Positions 26,058 through 34,988 of a stretch of 64,000 bases of DNA are shown here, piece by piece. The stretch lies in NCBI RefSeq assembly GCF_003289965.1, contig NZ_QMBQ01000007.1:62001-126000 (forward strand), given 5' to 3'. The notes under the pieces are model-generated. The model had not been told where the DNA came from. It searched no databases and saw nothing but the letters and a program-made list of their open reading frames with translations. Source of the stretch: Mesorhizobium atlanticum. Lineage in GTDB: Bacteria; Pseudomonadota; Alphaproteobacteria; Rhizobiales; Rhizobiaceae. Each line of letters begins with the position of its first letter. The stretch's first letter is position 1. A program made the position numbers and the translations under genes.

Positions 26058-26683
26058 GACTGCACCTCGTCCGTTGTGGCGCTTGTAGCGCCCGTCGCAA
26101 TCGCCTCGACGCCGAGATGGGCGCAGAGCGCCGCGACGACTTCGCCGGCAATGATCTCCTTGCGGTCGTCGCGCGTCGGCACGGTCAGATCGGCCGTGGC
26201 GTAGACCGGATAACGCTCGCCCATCAGCTTTTCCAGCACGCCGCGCGGATCGGGGTTCTTCAACAGAGGCCGGTTCTGTTTCTTCGAAACCCGCTCCATC
26301 AAGAGGTCCAGATCGGCCTTCAGCCAGACCGAGACGCCATGCGCCGAAATCGCCTCGCGCGTGTGCGCGTTCATGAAGGCGCCGCCGCCGGTCGACAGCA
26401 CCTGCGGTCCGTTCTCCAGCAGGCGCAGGATCACGCGCTGCTCCAGGGCACGGAATTCCGGCTCGCCATAGCGCTCGAACAGTTCCGGCACCGTCATGCG
26501 CGAGACGCTTTCGATCTCCTGGTCGCTGTCCATGAAGGGCAGCGAAAGCATTGTCGCCACCTTACGGCCGATCGCTGTCTTGCCCGCCCCCATCAGCCCG
26601 ACGAAGACGATCGAACGGCCGCCGAGCCGTTCGACCAGCGCGGCATGGCCTTCGTCCGTTGGATTTGCGGGCAGAGCGTTCAT
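26054..26683 (-). CDS. aroK: Shikimate kinase
   Basis: 209 residues from ATG 26683, which has AAAGAGG five bases upstream; earlier in-frame ATGs at 26710 and 26734 have weaker sites. It phosphorylates shikimate at O3. Walker A GLMGAGKTAIGRKVATML, the shikimate-binding DSDQEIE, RALEQRVILRLLE and STGGGAFMN are all present, as is the lid QNRPLLKNPDP. It is coupled to aroB by ATGA. The N-terminal extension of about 20 residues is common in rhizobia. Confidence 0.95.
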   Translation of the reverse strand: MNALPANPTDEGHAALVERLGGRSIVFVGLMGAGKTAIGRKVATMLSLPFMDSDQEIESVSRMTVPELFERYGEPEFRALEQRVILRLLENGPQVLSTGGGAFMNAHTREAISAHGVSVWLKADLDLLMERVSKKQNRPLLKNPDPRGVLEKLMGERYPVYATADLTVPTRDDRKEIIAGEVVAALCAHLGVEAIATGATSATTDEVQS

Positions 26684-26753
26684 CAGGGCCTCTTTGCGCC
26701 GTATCGACATCAAAAGCCTGTTTGCGTCAAGCACGGCTGGAGAAACGTCCTAA

Positions 26754-26855
26754 GCAGGTTCCGCGAAAGTGGCCCACGGCTTTTCGAAGAGAACCTGCGA
26801 AAAGCAACAATCCCCAAGCAGGCATTCCAGGGCTTGCCCGCGAATGCCTGCTTGG
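26754..26855. repeat. Double palindrome in the aroK upstream region
   Basis: First arm pair: GCAGGTTC (26754-26761) with GAACCTGC (26791-26798), with a further CGAAA/TTTTCG match inside. Second pair: CCAAGCAGGCATTC (26814-26827) with GAATGCCTGCTTGG (26842-26855), a perfect 14-bp stem with a 14-base loop. This lies in the 290-base gap between aroK and a small membrane protein, and probably represents a REP-like element or divergent regulatory structure. Confidence 0.7.
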
Positions 26856-26973
26856 AAGCTTTCCGGCAAAACCTGCAGTAACCGGAATCCTTCGTCCTTG
26901 AATTGCCTGGATTGCCGTCCCATAAGGGCACAGGGCTTTGGAAACGCAGAACAACAAGACGGGCGAAATTTGA

Positions 26974-27126
26974 ATGCCGACTTTGTTTCGCTTCGTCGTG
27001 ACGCTGGCGGTTCTGGCAGGCATTGCCTATGGCGCGATGTTCGCGCTGGCGATGTTCGTGGAGCCGAAAAAGGCGGAAATGAGCATCCGCATTCCCGCCG
27101 AGAAGCTCAACCCCAAGAAGAACTGA
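26974..27126 (+). CDS. 50-residue single-pass membrane protein
   Basis: A short protein (MPTLFRFVVTLAVLAG...) with one membrane helix over about residues 5-30 and a charged C-terminus ending in EKLNPKKN. As I recall, similar small proteins precede xerD in rhizobia, sometimes misnamed histidine kinase; no such domain is present. It is followed by xerD after 13 bases and is probably cotranscribed. A signal-anchor topology with a cytoplasmic or periplasmic tail is likely. The function is unknown. Confidence 0.7.
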   Translation: MPTLFRFVVTLAVLAGIAYGAMFALAMFVEPKKAEMSIRIPAEKLNPKKN

Positions 27127-27139
27127 CAAACCCGGCCCG

Positions 27140-28054
27140 ATGAACAGCGCCGCCCGCATCGAAGCCTTCCTCGAAATGATGAGCGCCGAACGGGGAGCGG
27201 CTGAAAACACGCTTTCGTCATACCGCCGCGACCTGGAGCACGCTTCCGAGGCGATCAAGGGCGGACTTGCGGGCGCCGGATCGGCCGACATCCGCGCCTA
27301 TCTCGACGAGGTGGCCGCCCGCGGCTTCGCGCCGACCTCGCAGGCGCGCAAATTGTCGGCGATCCGGCAGTTCTTCAAATTCCTCTACGCCGAGGGGCTG
27401 CGCGGCGACGACCCGACCGGCACGCTGGACAGCCCGCGCAAGGGTCGGCCGCTGCCGAAGACGATGAGCGAGGCAGAGACCGGCCGCCTGCTCGACCGGG
27501 CTGCGCAGGAAGCCGGCGAAGCTGGTCCGGATGGCGACCGGATGGCGGCGTTGCGCCTACACGCGCTGGTCGAGGTGCTCTATGCTACCGGCCTGCGCGT
27601 GTCGGAGCTGGTCGGACTGCCGGTGACGGTGGCGCTGCGCGACGACCGCTTCTTCATGGTGCGTGGCAAGGGCGACAAGGAACGCATGGTGCCGCTCTCG
27701 ACCAAGGCGCGCGCGGCCATGCGCGCCTGGCTTGCCGCCAGGGCCGAGCGGCCGGCCTTCGCCGAGAGCCCATTCCTGTTTCCGGCCTCCTCCGACAGCG
27801 GCCATCTTTCCCGGCAGGTTTTCGCCCGCGATCTCAAGGGCTTGGCCGCGCGGTCCGGCATCGCGGTGGCGAAAATCTCGCCGCATGTGCTTCGCCATGC
27901 TTTTGCCAGCCATCTCTTGCAGAACGGCGCCGATCTCAGAGCCGTTCAGCAACTCCTTGGCCACGCCGACATCTCGACCACGCAGATCTACACCCATGTA
28001 CTGGAGGAGCGGCTGGTGCGGCTGGTCAACGATCATCATCCGCTTGCCGACTAG
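27140..28054 (+). CDS. xerD: Site-specific tyrosine recombinase XerD
   Basis: 304 residues, the normal size. XerD with XerC resolves chromosome dimers at dif in concert with FtsK. N-terminal SAM-like core-binding domain (FLEMMSAERGAAENTLSSYR), then the catalytic domain: Arg in YATGLRVSELVGL, Lys in VRGKGDKERMVPL, HxxR in SPHVLRHAFASHLL, LGHADISTTQ and Tyr in IYTHV. It is the housekeeping enzyme rather than a mobile-element integrase, because of its neighbours and its length. Confidence 0.95.
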   Translation: MNSAARIEAFLEMMSAERGAAENTLSSYRRDLEHASEAIKGGLAGAGSADIRAYLDEVAARGFAPTSQARKLSAIRQFFKFLYAEGLRGDDPTGTLDSPRKGRPLPKTMSEAETGRLLDRAAQEAGEAGPDGDRMAALRLHALVEVLYATGLRVSELVGLPVTVALRDDRFFMVRGKGDKERMVPLSTKARAAMRAWLAARAERPAFAESPFLFPASSDSGHLSRQVFARDLKGLAARSGIAVAKISPHVLRHAFASHLLQNGADLRAVQQLLGHADISTTQIYTHVLEERLVRLVNDHHPLAD

Positions 28055-28155
28055 GCCCCATATCGCTATGTGAGGGCGACGTTCCACCGCCCGGAGCCGG
28101 CATTTCAGCGGTTCCGCCAGCCATTTCGCCTTCCGACGGATCGGTCCGCTCAAGC

Positions 28156-29106
28156 ATGTACAACTACCTCGACTTCGAAAAGCCGGTGCAGGATCTGGAG
28201 CTCAAGATCCTTGAGCTGAAGAAGCTTGCCGAGAACGGCGAGGCGGTCGATGTCGCCGAAGAGATCAGCCGGCTGGAAAAGCGCTCGCGCGACGCGTTGC
28301 GCGATCTCTACAAGGCGCTTACCCCCTGGCAGAAGGTGCAGGTCGCGCGCCACCCCGACCGCCCCCATTGCGTCGACTACATCAAGGCGCTGTTCACCGA
28401 TTTCACGCCCCTGGCCGGCGATCGCAATTTCGGCGACGACCAGGCGATCGTCGGCGGCTTCGCCCGCTTCCGCGGCGAGCCGGTGGCGGTGATCGGTCAG
28501 GAAAAGGGCTCGGACACGGCAAGCCGCATCAAGCACAATTTCGGTTCCGTGCGGCCCGAAGGCTACCGCAAGGCGGTGCGCCTCATGGAACTGGCCGACC
28601 GTTTCAAGATCCCGCTTCTGACGCTGGTCGACACCGCCGGCGCCTATCCCGGCGTCGGCGCCGAGGAGCGCGGCCAGGCCGAGGCGATCGCGCGTTCGAC
28701 CTCAGCCTGCCTGGCGCTGAAAGTGCCTTCGATCTCGGTGGTCATCGGCGAAGGCGGCTCCGGCGGCGCCATTGCGATCGCCACCGCCAACCGGGTCTAC
28801 ATGCTGGAACACGCCATCTATTCGGTGATCTCGCCGGAGGGTGCCGCTTCGATCCTGTGGCGCGACACCACCCGCTCCAAGGACGCGGCGACCAACATGA
28901 AGATCACCGCGCAGGATCTTCTCGAGATGAAGATCATCGACGCCATCATTCCCGAGCCGATGGGCGGCGCCCAGCGCGCGCCGGAGACGGTGATTGCGTC
29001 CACCGGCGACCTTATCGCCAGGACAATGAAGGACTTTGCCGGCGCCAACACGGATTTCCGCGAGCAACGCCGCGAGAAGTATCTGGCGATGGGCCGCAGC
29101 CTCTAG
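28156..29106 (+). CDS. accA: Acetyl-CoA carboxylase carboxyltransferase alpha subunit
   Basis: 316 residues. AccA with AccD transfers the carboxyl group from biotin to acetyl-CoA in fatty-acid synthesis. The family start YLDFEKPVQDLELKI and the core TLVDTAGAYPGVGAEERGQA and VIGEGGSGGAIAIATANRVY are intact, ending in REKYLAMGRSL. Its TAG stop (29104-29106) coincides with the first bases of element A copy 3. The gap to xerD is 101 bases and holds no obvious terminator. Confidence 0.96.
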   Translation: MYNYLDFEKPVQDLELKILELKKLAENGEAVDVAEEISRLEKRSRDALRDLYKALTPWQKVQVARHPDRPHCVDYIKALFTDFTPLAGDRNFGDDQAIVGGFARFRGEPVAVIGQEKGSDTASRIKHNFGSVRPEGYRKAVRLMELADRFKIPLLTLVDTAGAYPGVGAEERGQAEAIARSTSACLALKVPSISVVIGEGGSGGAIAIATANRVYMLEHAIYSVISPEGAASILWRDTTRSKDAATNMKITAQDLLEMKIIDAIIPEPMGGAQRAPETVIASTGDLIARTMKDFAGANTDFREQRREKYLAMGRSL

Positions 29107-29222
29107 AGCAAGGAAAAGTGTGCGCGGTTAGGCTCGGCGTCTTCGCCGTAGCCTTCCGTCGGGAATTGCGCTGAAACAAAGAGGTAGAGCCGCTTGCCGT
29201 TCCGAAACGGTGAACCACTCTC
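29104..29222. repeat. Dispersed palindromic element A, copy 3 (subtype with internal hairpin)
   Basis: Starts with TAGAGCA on the accA stop codon and ends near CACTCT. Compared with copies 1 and 2 it carries an extra hairpin, GGCTCGGCG-TCTT-CGCCGTAGCC, also present in copy 4. The gene-free stretch from here to the next gene is about 340 bases. Confidence 0.8.
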
Positions 29223-29445
29223 CGGCATCTGGCGGTAAACTGTGGCGGCGACGCGCAATTTCGCCACAAAAATGCCGCCGCATTCGGCTCAATGAAACTT
29301 GCCGTGAGGGGTTTGCCCAGATTTGTGTGAAGGCTTGCGGTAAGGAATTTTCAAGGTTAACGGGCTTACGGTCCACTGGTGTTCAGCCTGCGGGCCCGGC
29401 CATGCAGATAGCCGTTGGCCCGAGAGAAAAGACGTAGCCCTATCG
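29223..29445. other. Gene-free leader of the L,D-transpeptidase gene
   Basis: No convincing gene. AT-richer patches such as GGTTAAC near 29355-29365 probably include the promoter of the transpeptidase gene, but I cannot pick a -35/-10 pair with confidence. Confidence 0.3.
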
Positions 29446-30735
29446 ATGTTTGCCAAGCTTGCCCGCACTGGAGTCCTGATCGCCGCCGTAGGCATCGCCG
29501 GCTGCAATGATTCGTCGATGAAGGATTTCGCGCCGGAAGCCAACAAGCCGCTGCCGGACAAGATCCTCGCCGACATGAAGGCCAAGGGCATGGTGCGCAC
29601 CTCCTCGGTGATGGCGCGCATCTTCAAGGAGGAAGGCAAGCTGGAGATCTGGAAGGCCAAGACCAACGGCCGCTACGATCTCGTCGCCACCTACGACATC
29701 TGCAAATGGTCGGGAAAGCTCGGCCCCAAATACACCGAGGGCGACCGCCAGGCGCCGGAAGGCTTCTACACGGTCCGACCGTCGCAGATGAACCCGCGCT
29801 CGAACTACCATCTGTCGTTCAACATCGGCTTCCCCAACGCCTATGACCGCGCCAATGGCCGCACCGGCCAGAACCTGATGGTGCATGGCGCCTGCTCGTC
29901 GTCCGGCTGCTATTCGATGACCGACGCGCAGATCGAACAGATCTATGCCTTCGGCCGCGACGCCTTCCAGGGCGGCCAGACCGAGTTCCAGATCCAGGCC
30001 TTCCCGTTCCGCATGACCGCCGCCAACATGGCGCGCTACCGCAACGACCCGAACTACGAGTTCTGGAAGATGCTGAAGGTCGGTTACGACAATTTCGAGA
30101 TCACCAAGGTGCCGCCGAAGGTCGACGTCTGCGAGAAGCGCTACGTCTTCAATCAGGTGGCGCCTGAAGGCACGACCTTCGACCCGACCGGCCCCTGCCC
30201 GGCGACGACGCAGCCGGATTCGCTCAAGATGGCCTACGCCAATTACGAGAAGAGCTATGACGCGGCCTTCAACTCGGCCGTGAACTCGAGCAATCCGCCG
30301 CCGAAGCCGACGATTGCCGGCATCAAGGAAGCCAGCATCGTTTCCGACTGGTCGAAGCGCCGCGCCCGCGGCGAGCGCGTGCCGATCGATCCGCCGTCGA
30401 TGAACGCCGACGGTTCGGTGACCGAGACGACCCGCATGGGCCGCATCGACTCCCCGCTCGGCCGCAAGATGGCCGCTCTCGACGCCGAGAAGGAAGCCAA
30501 GCGCAAGGCCGAAGAGCAGCGCCTGGCGGCGATCGAGGCGGCCAAGGCCGCCAAGGAAGCAGCCAAGCAGCAGGCCCTGGCCGAGAAGGAAGCCGCCAAG
30601 CAGGCAGCGCAGCAGCCGGTCGTCACAGCCGGCGTCGAAGCGGCACCCGCGCAGGAAAGCCAGCAGGCCGCCGAAGCCGACCAGGGCACCGTGTCGAAGC
30701 TGAAGAAGAAGCTGCTCGGCATGTTCGGCGGCTGA
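29446..30735 (+). CDS. L,D-transpeptidase family lipoprotein with a coiled-coil tail
   Basis: 429 residues. Lipobox VGIAGC near residue 20 marks a lipoprotein. The catalytic YkuD/YafK-type core ends in QNLMVHGACSSSGCYSM, giving the His...SxGC pattern of L,D-transpeptidases, which make or trim peptidoglycan cross-links or attach lipoproteins. After about residue 330 comes a long Ala/Lys/Glu/Gln-rich helix (EKEAKRKAEEQRLAAIEAA onward) and a basic end KLKKKLLGMFGG. It is followed by TusA after 11 bases. Confidence 0.88.
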   Translation: MFAKLARTGVLIAAVGIAGCNDSSMKDFAPEANKPLPDKILADMKAKGMVRTSSVMARIFKEEGKLEIWKAKTNGRYDLVATYDICKWSGKLGPKYTEGDRQAPEGFYTVRPSQMNPRSNYHLSFNIGFPNAYDRANGRTGQNLMVHGACSSSGCYSMTDAQIEQIYAFGRDAFQGGQTEFQIQAFPFRMTAANMARYRNDPNYEFWKMLKVGYDNFEITKVPPKVDVCEKRYVFNQVAPEGTTFDPTGPCPATTQPDSLKMAYANYEKSYDAAFNSAVNSSNPPPKPTIAGIKEASIVSDWSKRRARGERVPIDPPSMNADGSVTETTRMGRIDSPLGRKMAALDAEKEAKRKAEEQRLAAIEAAKAAKEAAKQQALAEKEAAKQAAQQPVVTAGVEAAPAQESQQAAEADQGTVSKLKKKLLGMFGG

Positions 30736-30746
30736 GAGCCTCCAGC

Positions 30747-30986
30747 TTGGCGAAGCCGCCCGCCATCTACGATCTCAAGGGACTGAACTGTCCTCTGCCG
30801 GTGCTGAAAGCCCGCAAGCGGCTGGCCGCCATGCGGCCGGGCGTCAGGCTCTGGCTGGAAACCACCGATCCGCTGGCCGTGATCGACATCCCGGCCTTCT
30901 GCGCCGAAGCCGGACATCAGTTGGTCGAGACGGCCGCGGTCACCGGCGGCCACCGCTTCCTGGTCGAACGCGGCAACGCGGCCTGA
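30747..30986 (+). CDS. TusA-family sulfur carrier protein
   Basis: 79 residues with the TusA fold: YDLKGLNCPLPVLKARKRLA holds the CPxP cysteine that carries persulfide sulfur, followed by LWLETTDPLAVIDIPAFC. Members pass sulfur for tRNA thiolation, Moco or other uses. The start is a TTG at 30747, the only start codon in good position, which would lower translation. It lies just after the transpeptidase gene and is convergent with the GTPase gene. Confidence 0.85.
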   Translation: MAKPPAIYDLKGLNCPLPVLKARKRLAAMRPGVRLWLETTDPLAVIDIPAFCAEAGHQLVETAAVTGGHRFLVERGNAA

Positions 30987-31004
30987 GCCGGCGTCGTTTT
31001 CGGC

Positions 31005-32138
31005 CTATAACCCTGCAATTGCCAGCGGATTGGCTTCGAGCGCGGCCCGGTCGGGCGTGTCGATCGAAGGCTTGTTGGTGAAGGCGGCGAACAGCCGCTG
31101 GATATAATCCTGCGGCATGTCCAGCGTGATCAGCACCAGCCTTGTGCCGCGCTGGCCGTCGGGCCAGGCCGGCAGCCGTGCCGGTGGATGCAGGATCTTC
31201 TGCACGCCGTGAATGACCAGCGGCCGCGACGGATCCTCCGCAAGCTCGATGACGCCCTTCATCCGCAGCAGCTTCTCGCCATGCGTCGAGCGCAGAAGGT
31301 CGAGGAACATCTCGATCGCCGAGAACGGCACCGGGCCATCATGGACGAGCGAGTGCGTGCGCACACGCGCGTCATGGCGATGCTCATGATGATGGTGATC
31401 ATGATCGCCGTCATGGTGATGATGGTCATGATCATGGTGATGATCTTGATCATGGTTATGATCTTGATGCGCCGCCTCTTCGCCAAGCCAGCGCCGCACG
31501 TCGGCGGACTTGGTCTCAGGGTCATAGAGACCGCAATTGAACAGCGCCGCGGCGCCGGCGTCGTTGACGTCGAGCAGGACGGCGCCCGGATTGACCTGCT
31601 TCAGCCTTGCCCGCAACGCTTCGACCTCGGCCGCGTCGGCAAGGTCGGTCTTGGTCAGCACGATGCGATCGGCCACCGCCGCCTGCTTCACCGCCTCGAC
31701 ATGGGCGTCGAGCGTTGCCTCGCCATTGACGGCGTCGACCAGCGTGATGACGCCGTCGAGCCGGAAGGCCTGCACCAGCGCGGGATGCGCCATGATCGAC
31801 TGCAGCACCGGTGCCGGATCGGCCAGCCCCGTCGTCTCGACGACGACGCGGGCGAGTTTCGCGATGCGGCCGGTCTGCAACCGGTCGACGAGATCGGCCA
31901 GCGTGTCGACCAGGTCGCCGCGCACCGTGCAGCAGAGGCAGCCGTCGGAAAGCTGGATGATGCCGTCGGAAGCCTGCTCGACCAAAAGATGGTCGATCGC
32001 CACCTCGCCGAACTCGTTGATGATCACCGCCGTGTCGGCAAGCGCCGGATCCTTGAGCAGCCGGTTGAGCAGCGTCGTCTTGCCGGCGCCGAGAAAGCCG
32101 GTGAGCACCGAAACCGGGATGGGAAAGCCGCCCATCAT
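31005..32138 (-). CDS. CobW/COG0523 GTPase with a very His-rich insert
   Basis: 377 residues. G-domain motifs: Walker A TGFLGAGKTTLLNRLL near residue 10, the metal-binding CLCCTVRGDL, and TKTDLAD. A histidine/aspartate-rich loop (near residues 220-255, more than fifteen His) precedes the CobW C-terminal domain (IEMFLDLLRSTHGEKLLRMKG). Such proteins are metallochaperones for Zn or Co. Presence in a genome with CobST allows a cobalt role, but a Zn role is equally likely. Two adjacent ATGs (32138 and 32135) start the gene, 5 bases after the carboxypeptidase stop. Confidence 0.9.
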   Translation of the reverse strand: MMGGFPIPVSVLTGFLGAGKTTLLNRLLKDPALADTAVIINEFGEVAIDHLLVEQASDGIIQLSDGCLCCTVRGDLVDTLADLVDRLQTGRIAKLARVVVETTGLADPAPVLQSIMAHPALVQAFRLDGVITLVDAVNGEATLDAHVEAVKQAAVADRIVLTKTDLADAAEVEALRARLKQVNPGAVLLDVNDAGAAALFNCGLYDPETKSADVRRWLGEEAAHQDHNHDQDHHHDHDHHHHDGDHDHHHHEHRHDARVRTHSLVHDGPVPFSAIEMFLDLLRSTHGEKLLRMKGVIELAEDPSRPLVIHGVQKILHPPARLPAWPDGQRGTRLVLITLDMPQDYIQRLFAAFTNKPSIDTPDRAALEANPLAIAGL

Positions 32139-32143
32139 GATGG

Positions 32144-33316
32144 CTAGTTCGCCGCCTTGGCGGGTTGGTCGCCTTGCGCCGCGGCTGCGGCCGTTCCTGT
32201 CGCCGCCGGCTCGGCGCCGGCCGGCGCCGGCCTGTCGGGCCGCCAACTCGGCAGCGGCACGTCGGCATAGTTCTGATCGGTCTGGTCGACGAATGCCTTC
32301 GGCGCCGGCCCCGTGGCGCCGCCCAAGCCAACCGCGATCAGCGTCGGATGATCGAGTTTCACCTGATAGGGCGACTTCGGCTTATCCTTGGCAGCGACCT
32401 CGGGGGCCGCCTCGGATTGCTCCTCCTTCGGCTTCTTCTTGCAGATCTCGTCATGCAGGTCGTTGGGCGACAGCGTGTCGCCATAGGGCTTGAGCGCGGC
32501 CAGCGTGGTCGAACCCGCCGCCGGCGTATCGAAACCCCGGTCGAGCAGCTTTGCCGCCACCTCGGCGCGGCTAACCGCCGATTTCTCGCCAAGCACCACC
32601 GCGACCAGCGTGCGGCCGTTGCGCGTCGCGGAGCCGATCATGTTGAAGCCGGAAGAGCAGACGAAGCCGGTCTTCATGCCATCGGCGCCGGGATAGCGGC
32701 CGATCAGGAGATTATAGTTCGGGAGCGCCTTCTTGCCGACGGCGAGGCCCTCGATCGAGAACCACGGGGCATATTGCGGAAAATCATTGCGCAGCGCCGT
32801 GACCAGCACCGCGAGGTCGCGCGCTGTGGTGTACTGTTCCGGCGAATAGAGCCCGTTCGGATTGACGAAATGCGTACCGACCATACCGAGCCGGGCCGCC
32901 TCGGCGTTCATGCGGTCGGCGAAGGCCGCCTGCGATCCGCCGATATTCTCGCCCACGGCCATGGCGATGTCGTTGGCCGATTTGACCAGCATCATCTTCA
33001 GCGCATTGTCGAGCCGCATCACCGAGCCGGGCTTGAAGCCCATCTTGCTCGGCGGCTCGCCGGCCGAATGCTTCGTCACCTTGATCGGCGAATCGAGCGC
33101 AACCTCGCCGGCCTGGATCGCACGAAAGGCGACATAGGCGGTCATCAGCTTGCTGAGCGAGGCCGGATACCAGCGCTTGAACGCGTCCTGATGCTCCAGA
33201 ATGGAGCCGCTCTTGAGGTCGAACAGGACCACCGGATTGGCGCGCGCAACGCCGGCAAACACCGGAAGCGCCAGCGCGCCCGCCAGCAACAGGTTGAGGA
33301 AATGCCTCTGCCGCAT
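32144..33316 (-). CDS. D-alanyl-D-alanine carboxypeptidase (class A low-mass PBP)
   Basis: 390 residues from ATG 33316, which begins a clear signal peptide (MRQRHFLNLLLAGALALPVF). Penicillin-binding motifs: SxxK in YPASLSKLMTAYVAF, SxN in KSANDIAMAVGE and KTG in DGMKTGFVCSSGFN. It trims pentapeptide side chains in peptidoglycan. A C-terminal Pro/Ala/Lys-rich stretch of about 100 residues lacks the usual membrane-anchoring amphipathic helix. It lies 5 bases upstream of the GTPase gene, so the two are probably cotranscribed. Confidence 0.92.
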   Translation of the reverse strand: MRQRHFLNLLLAGALALPVFAGVARANPVVLFDLKSGSILEHQDAFKRWYPASLSKLMTAYVAFRAIQAGEVALDSPIKVTKHSAGEPPSKMGFKPGSVMRLDNALKMMLVKSANDIAMAVGENIGGSQAAFADRMNAEAARLGMVGTHFVNPNGLYSPEQYTTARDLAVLVTALRNDFPQYAPWFSIEGLAVGKKALPNYNLLIGRYPGADGMKTGFVCSSGFNMIGSATRNGRTLVAVVLGEKSAVSRAEVAAKLLDRGFDTPAAGSTTLAALKPYGDTLSPNDLHDEICKKKPKEEQSEAAPEVAAKDKPKSPYQVKLDHPTLIAVGLGGATGPAPKAFVDQTDQNYADVPLPSWRPDRPAPAGAEPAATGTAAAAAQGDQPAKAAN

Positions 33317-33533
33317 GATCAAATCCGAAATCGCCTCTTGCCGTAATCGGCGCTGGGTCCGTAAGATTTCGTTACCCATCGCCCGCATAAATGCGGCCCA
33401 GCCCCTCGACCCGGACCCCTTTGTTGCGGTGCTATTTACCCTATGTGACGCCAAAATGGCAAAGTTCAAGACAATCACAATTGCTGGGCAGCGGCTCTGA
33501 ACCGCCTGCCGTCAACCAGGAAATGGACCGATC

Positions 33534-34697
33534 ATGCCGATTCTGAACCGCGCCGCGCAAATGCAGGAAGAAGTCGCCGGCTGGCGACGACATCTGCACC
33601 AGACACCGGAGCTGAATTTCGACGTCTTCCAGACCGCCGGCTTCGTCACCGAGAAACTGAAGGCCTTCGGCTGCGACGAAGTGGTGACGGGACTGGGCAG
33701 GACCGGCGTCGTCGGCATCATCCGCGGCCGCAAGGGCGATGGCCCGACCATCGGGCTGCGCGCCGATATGGACGCGCTGCCGATCGACGAGATCACCGGC
33801 AAGCCATGGGCCTCGACCGTGCGCGGCAAGATGCACGCCTGCGGCCACGACGGCCACACCGCGATGCTTCTGGGCGCCGCCAAATATCTTGCCGAAACGC
33901 GCAATTTCGCCGGCACCGTTGCTGTGATCTTCCAGCCGGCCGAGGAAGGCGGCGGTGGCGGCAACGAGATGGTCAAGGACGGCATGATGGAGCGCTTCGG
34001 CATCGAGAAAGTGTTCGGCATGCACAATATGCCGGGCCTGCCGGTCGGCCAGTTCGCCATCAAGCCCGGCCCGATCATGGCCGCGACCGCGGAATTCACC
34101 ATCACAGTCAAGGGTCGCGGCGGCCATGCCGCGATGCCGCATGGCACGATCGATCCGATCGTCATCACCAGCCAGCTGGTGGGCGCGCTGCAGACCATCG
34201 CCTCGCGCAGCACCGACCCGGTCGAGGCCGTGGTGGTGTCGGTGACGAAGTTCCACGCCGGCGATGCCTATAACGTCATTCCCGAAAGCGCCGAGATCGC
34301 CGGCACCGTGCGTACCTTGAAGAAGGAAGTGGCCAAGAAATCGGAAGAGCGCATCCGCGCGCTCTGCGCCGGCCTCGCCGCGGCCTTCGGCGCCACCATC
34401 GAGGTCGATTACGACGCCAACTATCCCGTCACCTTCAACCATGCCGAGGAAACCGTGTTTGCCGGCGACGTCGCCGCCGACATCGCCGGCGACAGCCATG
34501 TCCACCGCGCCATCCAGCCGGTGATGGGCGGCGAGGATTTCTCCTATATGCTGGAAGCCCGCCCCGGCGCCTTCATCTTCATCGGCAACGGCGACTCGGC
34601 CGGCCTGCATCACCCGGCCTACGACTTCAACGACGAGGTCATCCCGCACGGCATGAGCTACTGGGTGAAGCTGGCCGAGACGGCACTGGCGGCCTGA
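33534..34697 (+). CDS. M20-family amidohydrolase (hippurate-hydrolase-like)
   Basis: 387 residues. M20D metallopeptidase features: LRADMDALPIDEITGKPW, MHACGHDGHTAMLLGAAK, QPAEEGGGGGNEMVKDG and AGDAYNVIPESAEIAGTVRT, with the last metal ligand near HHPAYDFND. These enzymes release amino acids from N-acyl conjugates; members include HipO and indole-3-acetyl-amino acid hydrolases. It stands alone on its strand, divergent from the carboxypeptidase, and is followed by tRNA-Arg. Confidence 0.92.
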   Translation: MPILNRAAQMQEEVAGWRRHLHQTPELNFDVFQTAGFVTEKLKAFGCDEVVTGLGRTGVVGIIRGRKGDGPTIGLRADMDALPIDEITGKPWASTVRGKMHACGHDGHTAMLLGAAKYLAETRNFAGTVAVIFQPAEEGGGGGNEMVKDGMMERFGIEKVFGMHNMPGLPVGQFAIKPGPIMAATAEFTITVKGRGGHAAMPHGTIDPIVITSQLVGALQTIASRSTDPVEAVVVSVTKFHAGDAYNVIPESAEIAGTVRTLKKEVAKKSEERIRALCAGLAAAFGATIEVDYDANYPVTFNHAEETVFAGDVAADIAGDSHVHRAIQPVMGGEDFSYMLEARPGAFIFIGNGDSAGLHHPAYDFNDEVIPHGMSYWVKLAETALAA

Positions 34698-34808
34698 CGG
34701 CACAGGCTTGGCAACAGGAGGCGGCCGCCCATCGCAAGACGGCCGCCCGATCGGCTTTCAGACTCCTCTTGGCGAACCGACTCGAAGCGTTTATGTGTCG
34801 GGCCGCGT

Positions 34809-34885
34809 GGTCCCGTAGCTCAGTAGGATAGAGCGGCAGATTCCTAATCTGTAGGTCACAGGTTCGATTCCTGTCGGGATCACCA
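34809..34885 (+). tRNA. tRNA-Arg (anticodon CCT)
   Basis: The acceptor 5' strand GGTCCCG (34809-34815) pairs with CGGGATC (34875-34881), followed by discriminator A and an encoded CCA. The D arm is GCTC/GAGC and the anticodon stem GCAGA/TCTGT with loop TTCCTAA, giving anticodon CCT. The T arm carries GGTTCGATTCC. CCA is encoded, as in many alphaproteobacterial tRNAs. No integrase is nearby, so there is no sign that it serves as an attachment site here. Confidence 0.95.
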
Positions 34886-34988
34886 CCTCTTCAACAGACC
34901 GGTGAAAAATGCGGGCCGGCGGTGCCGCGCCGGTCCCGCAATCGGCGCACCGGTCTGGAGGGGCCGATGCGCGGCGACACTTGAACCC

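Noticed and set aside
27140..28054. XerD as an integrase of a mobile element
   Set aside because: Length, motifs and the aro-accA neighbourhood fit the chromosomal housekeeping recombinase.
31005..32138. Cobalamin riboswitch or dedicated cobalamin operon at the CobW-type GTPase
   Set aside because: No B12-box-like conserved sequence was seen; the gene follows a carboxypeptidase gene by 5 bases and probably shares its promoter.
34809..34885. tRNA-Arg as an attachment site of an integrated island
   Set aside because: No integrase, no direct repeat of the tRNA 3' end and no change in gene character downstream.
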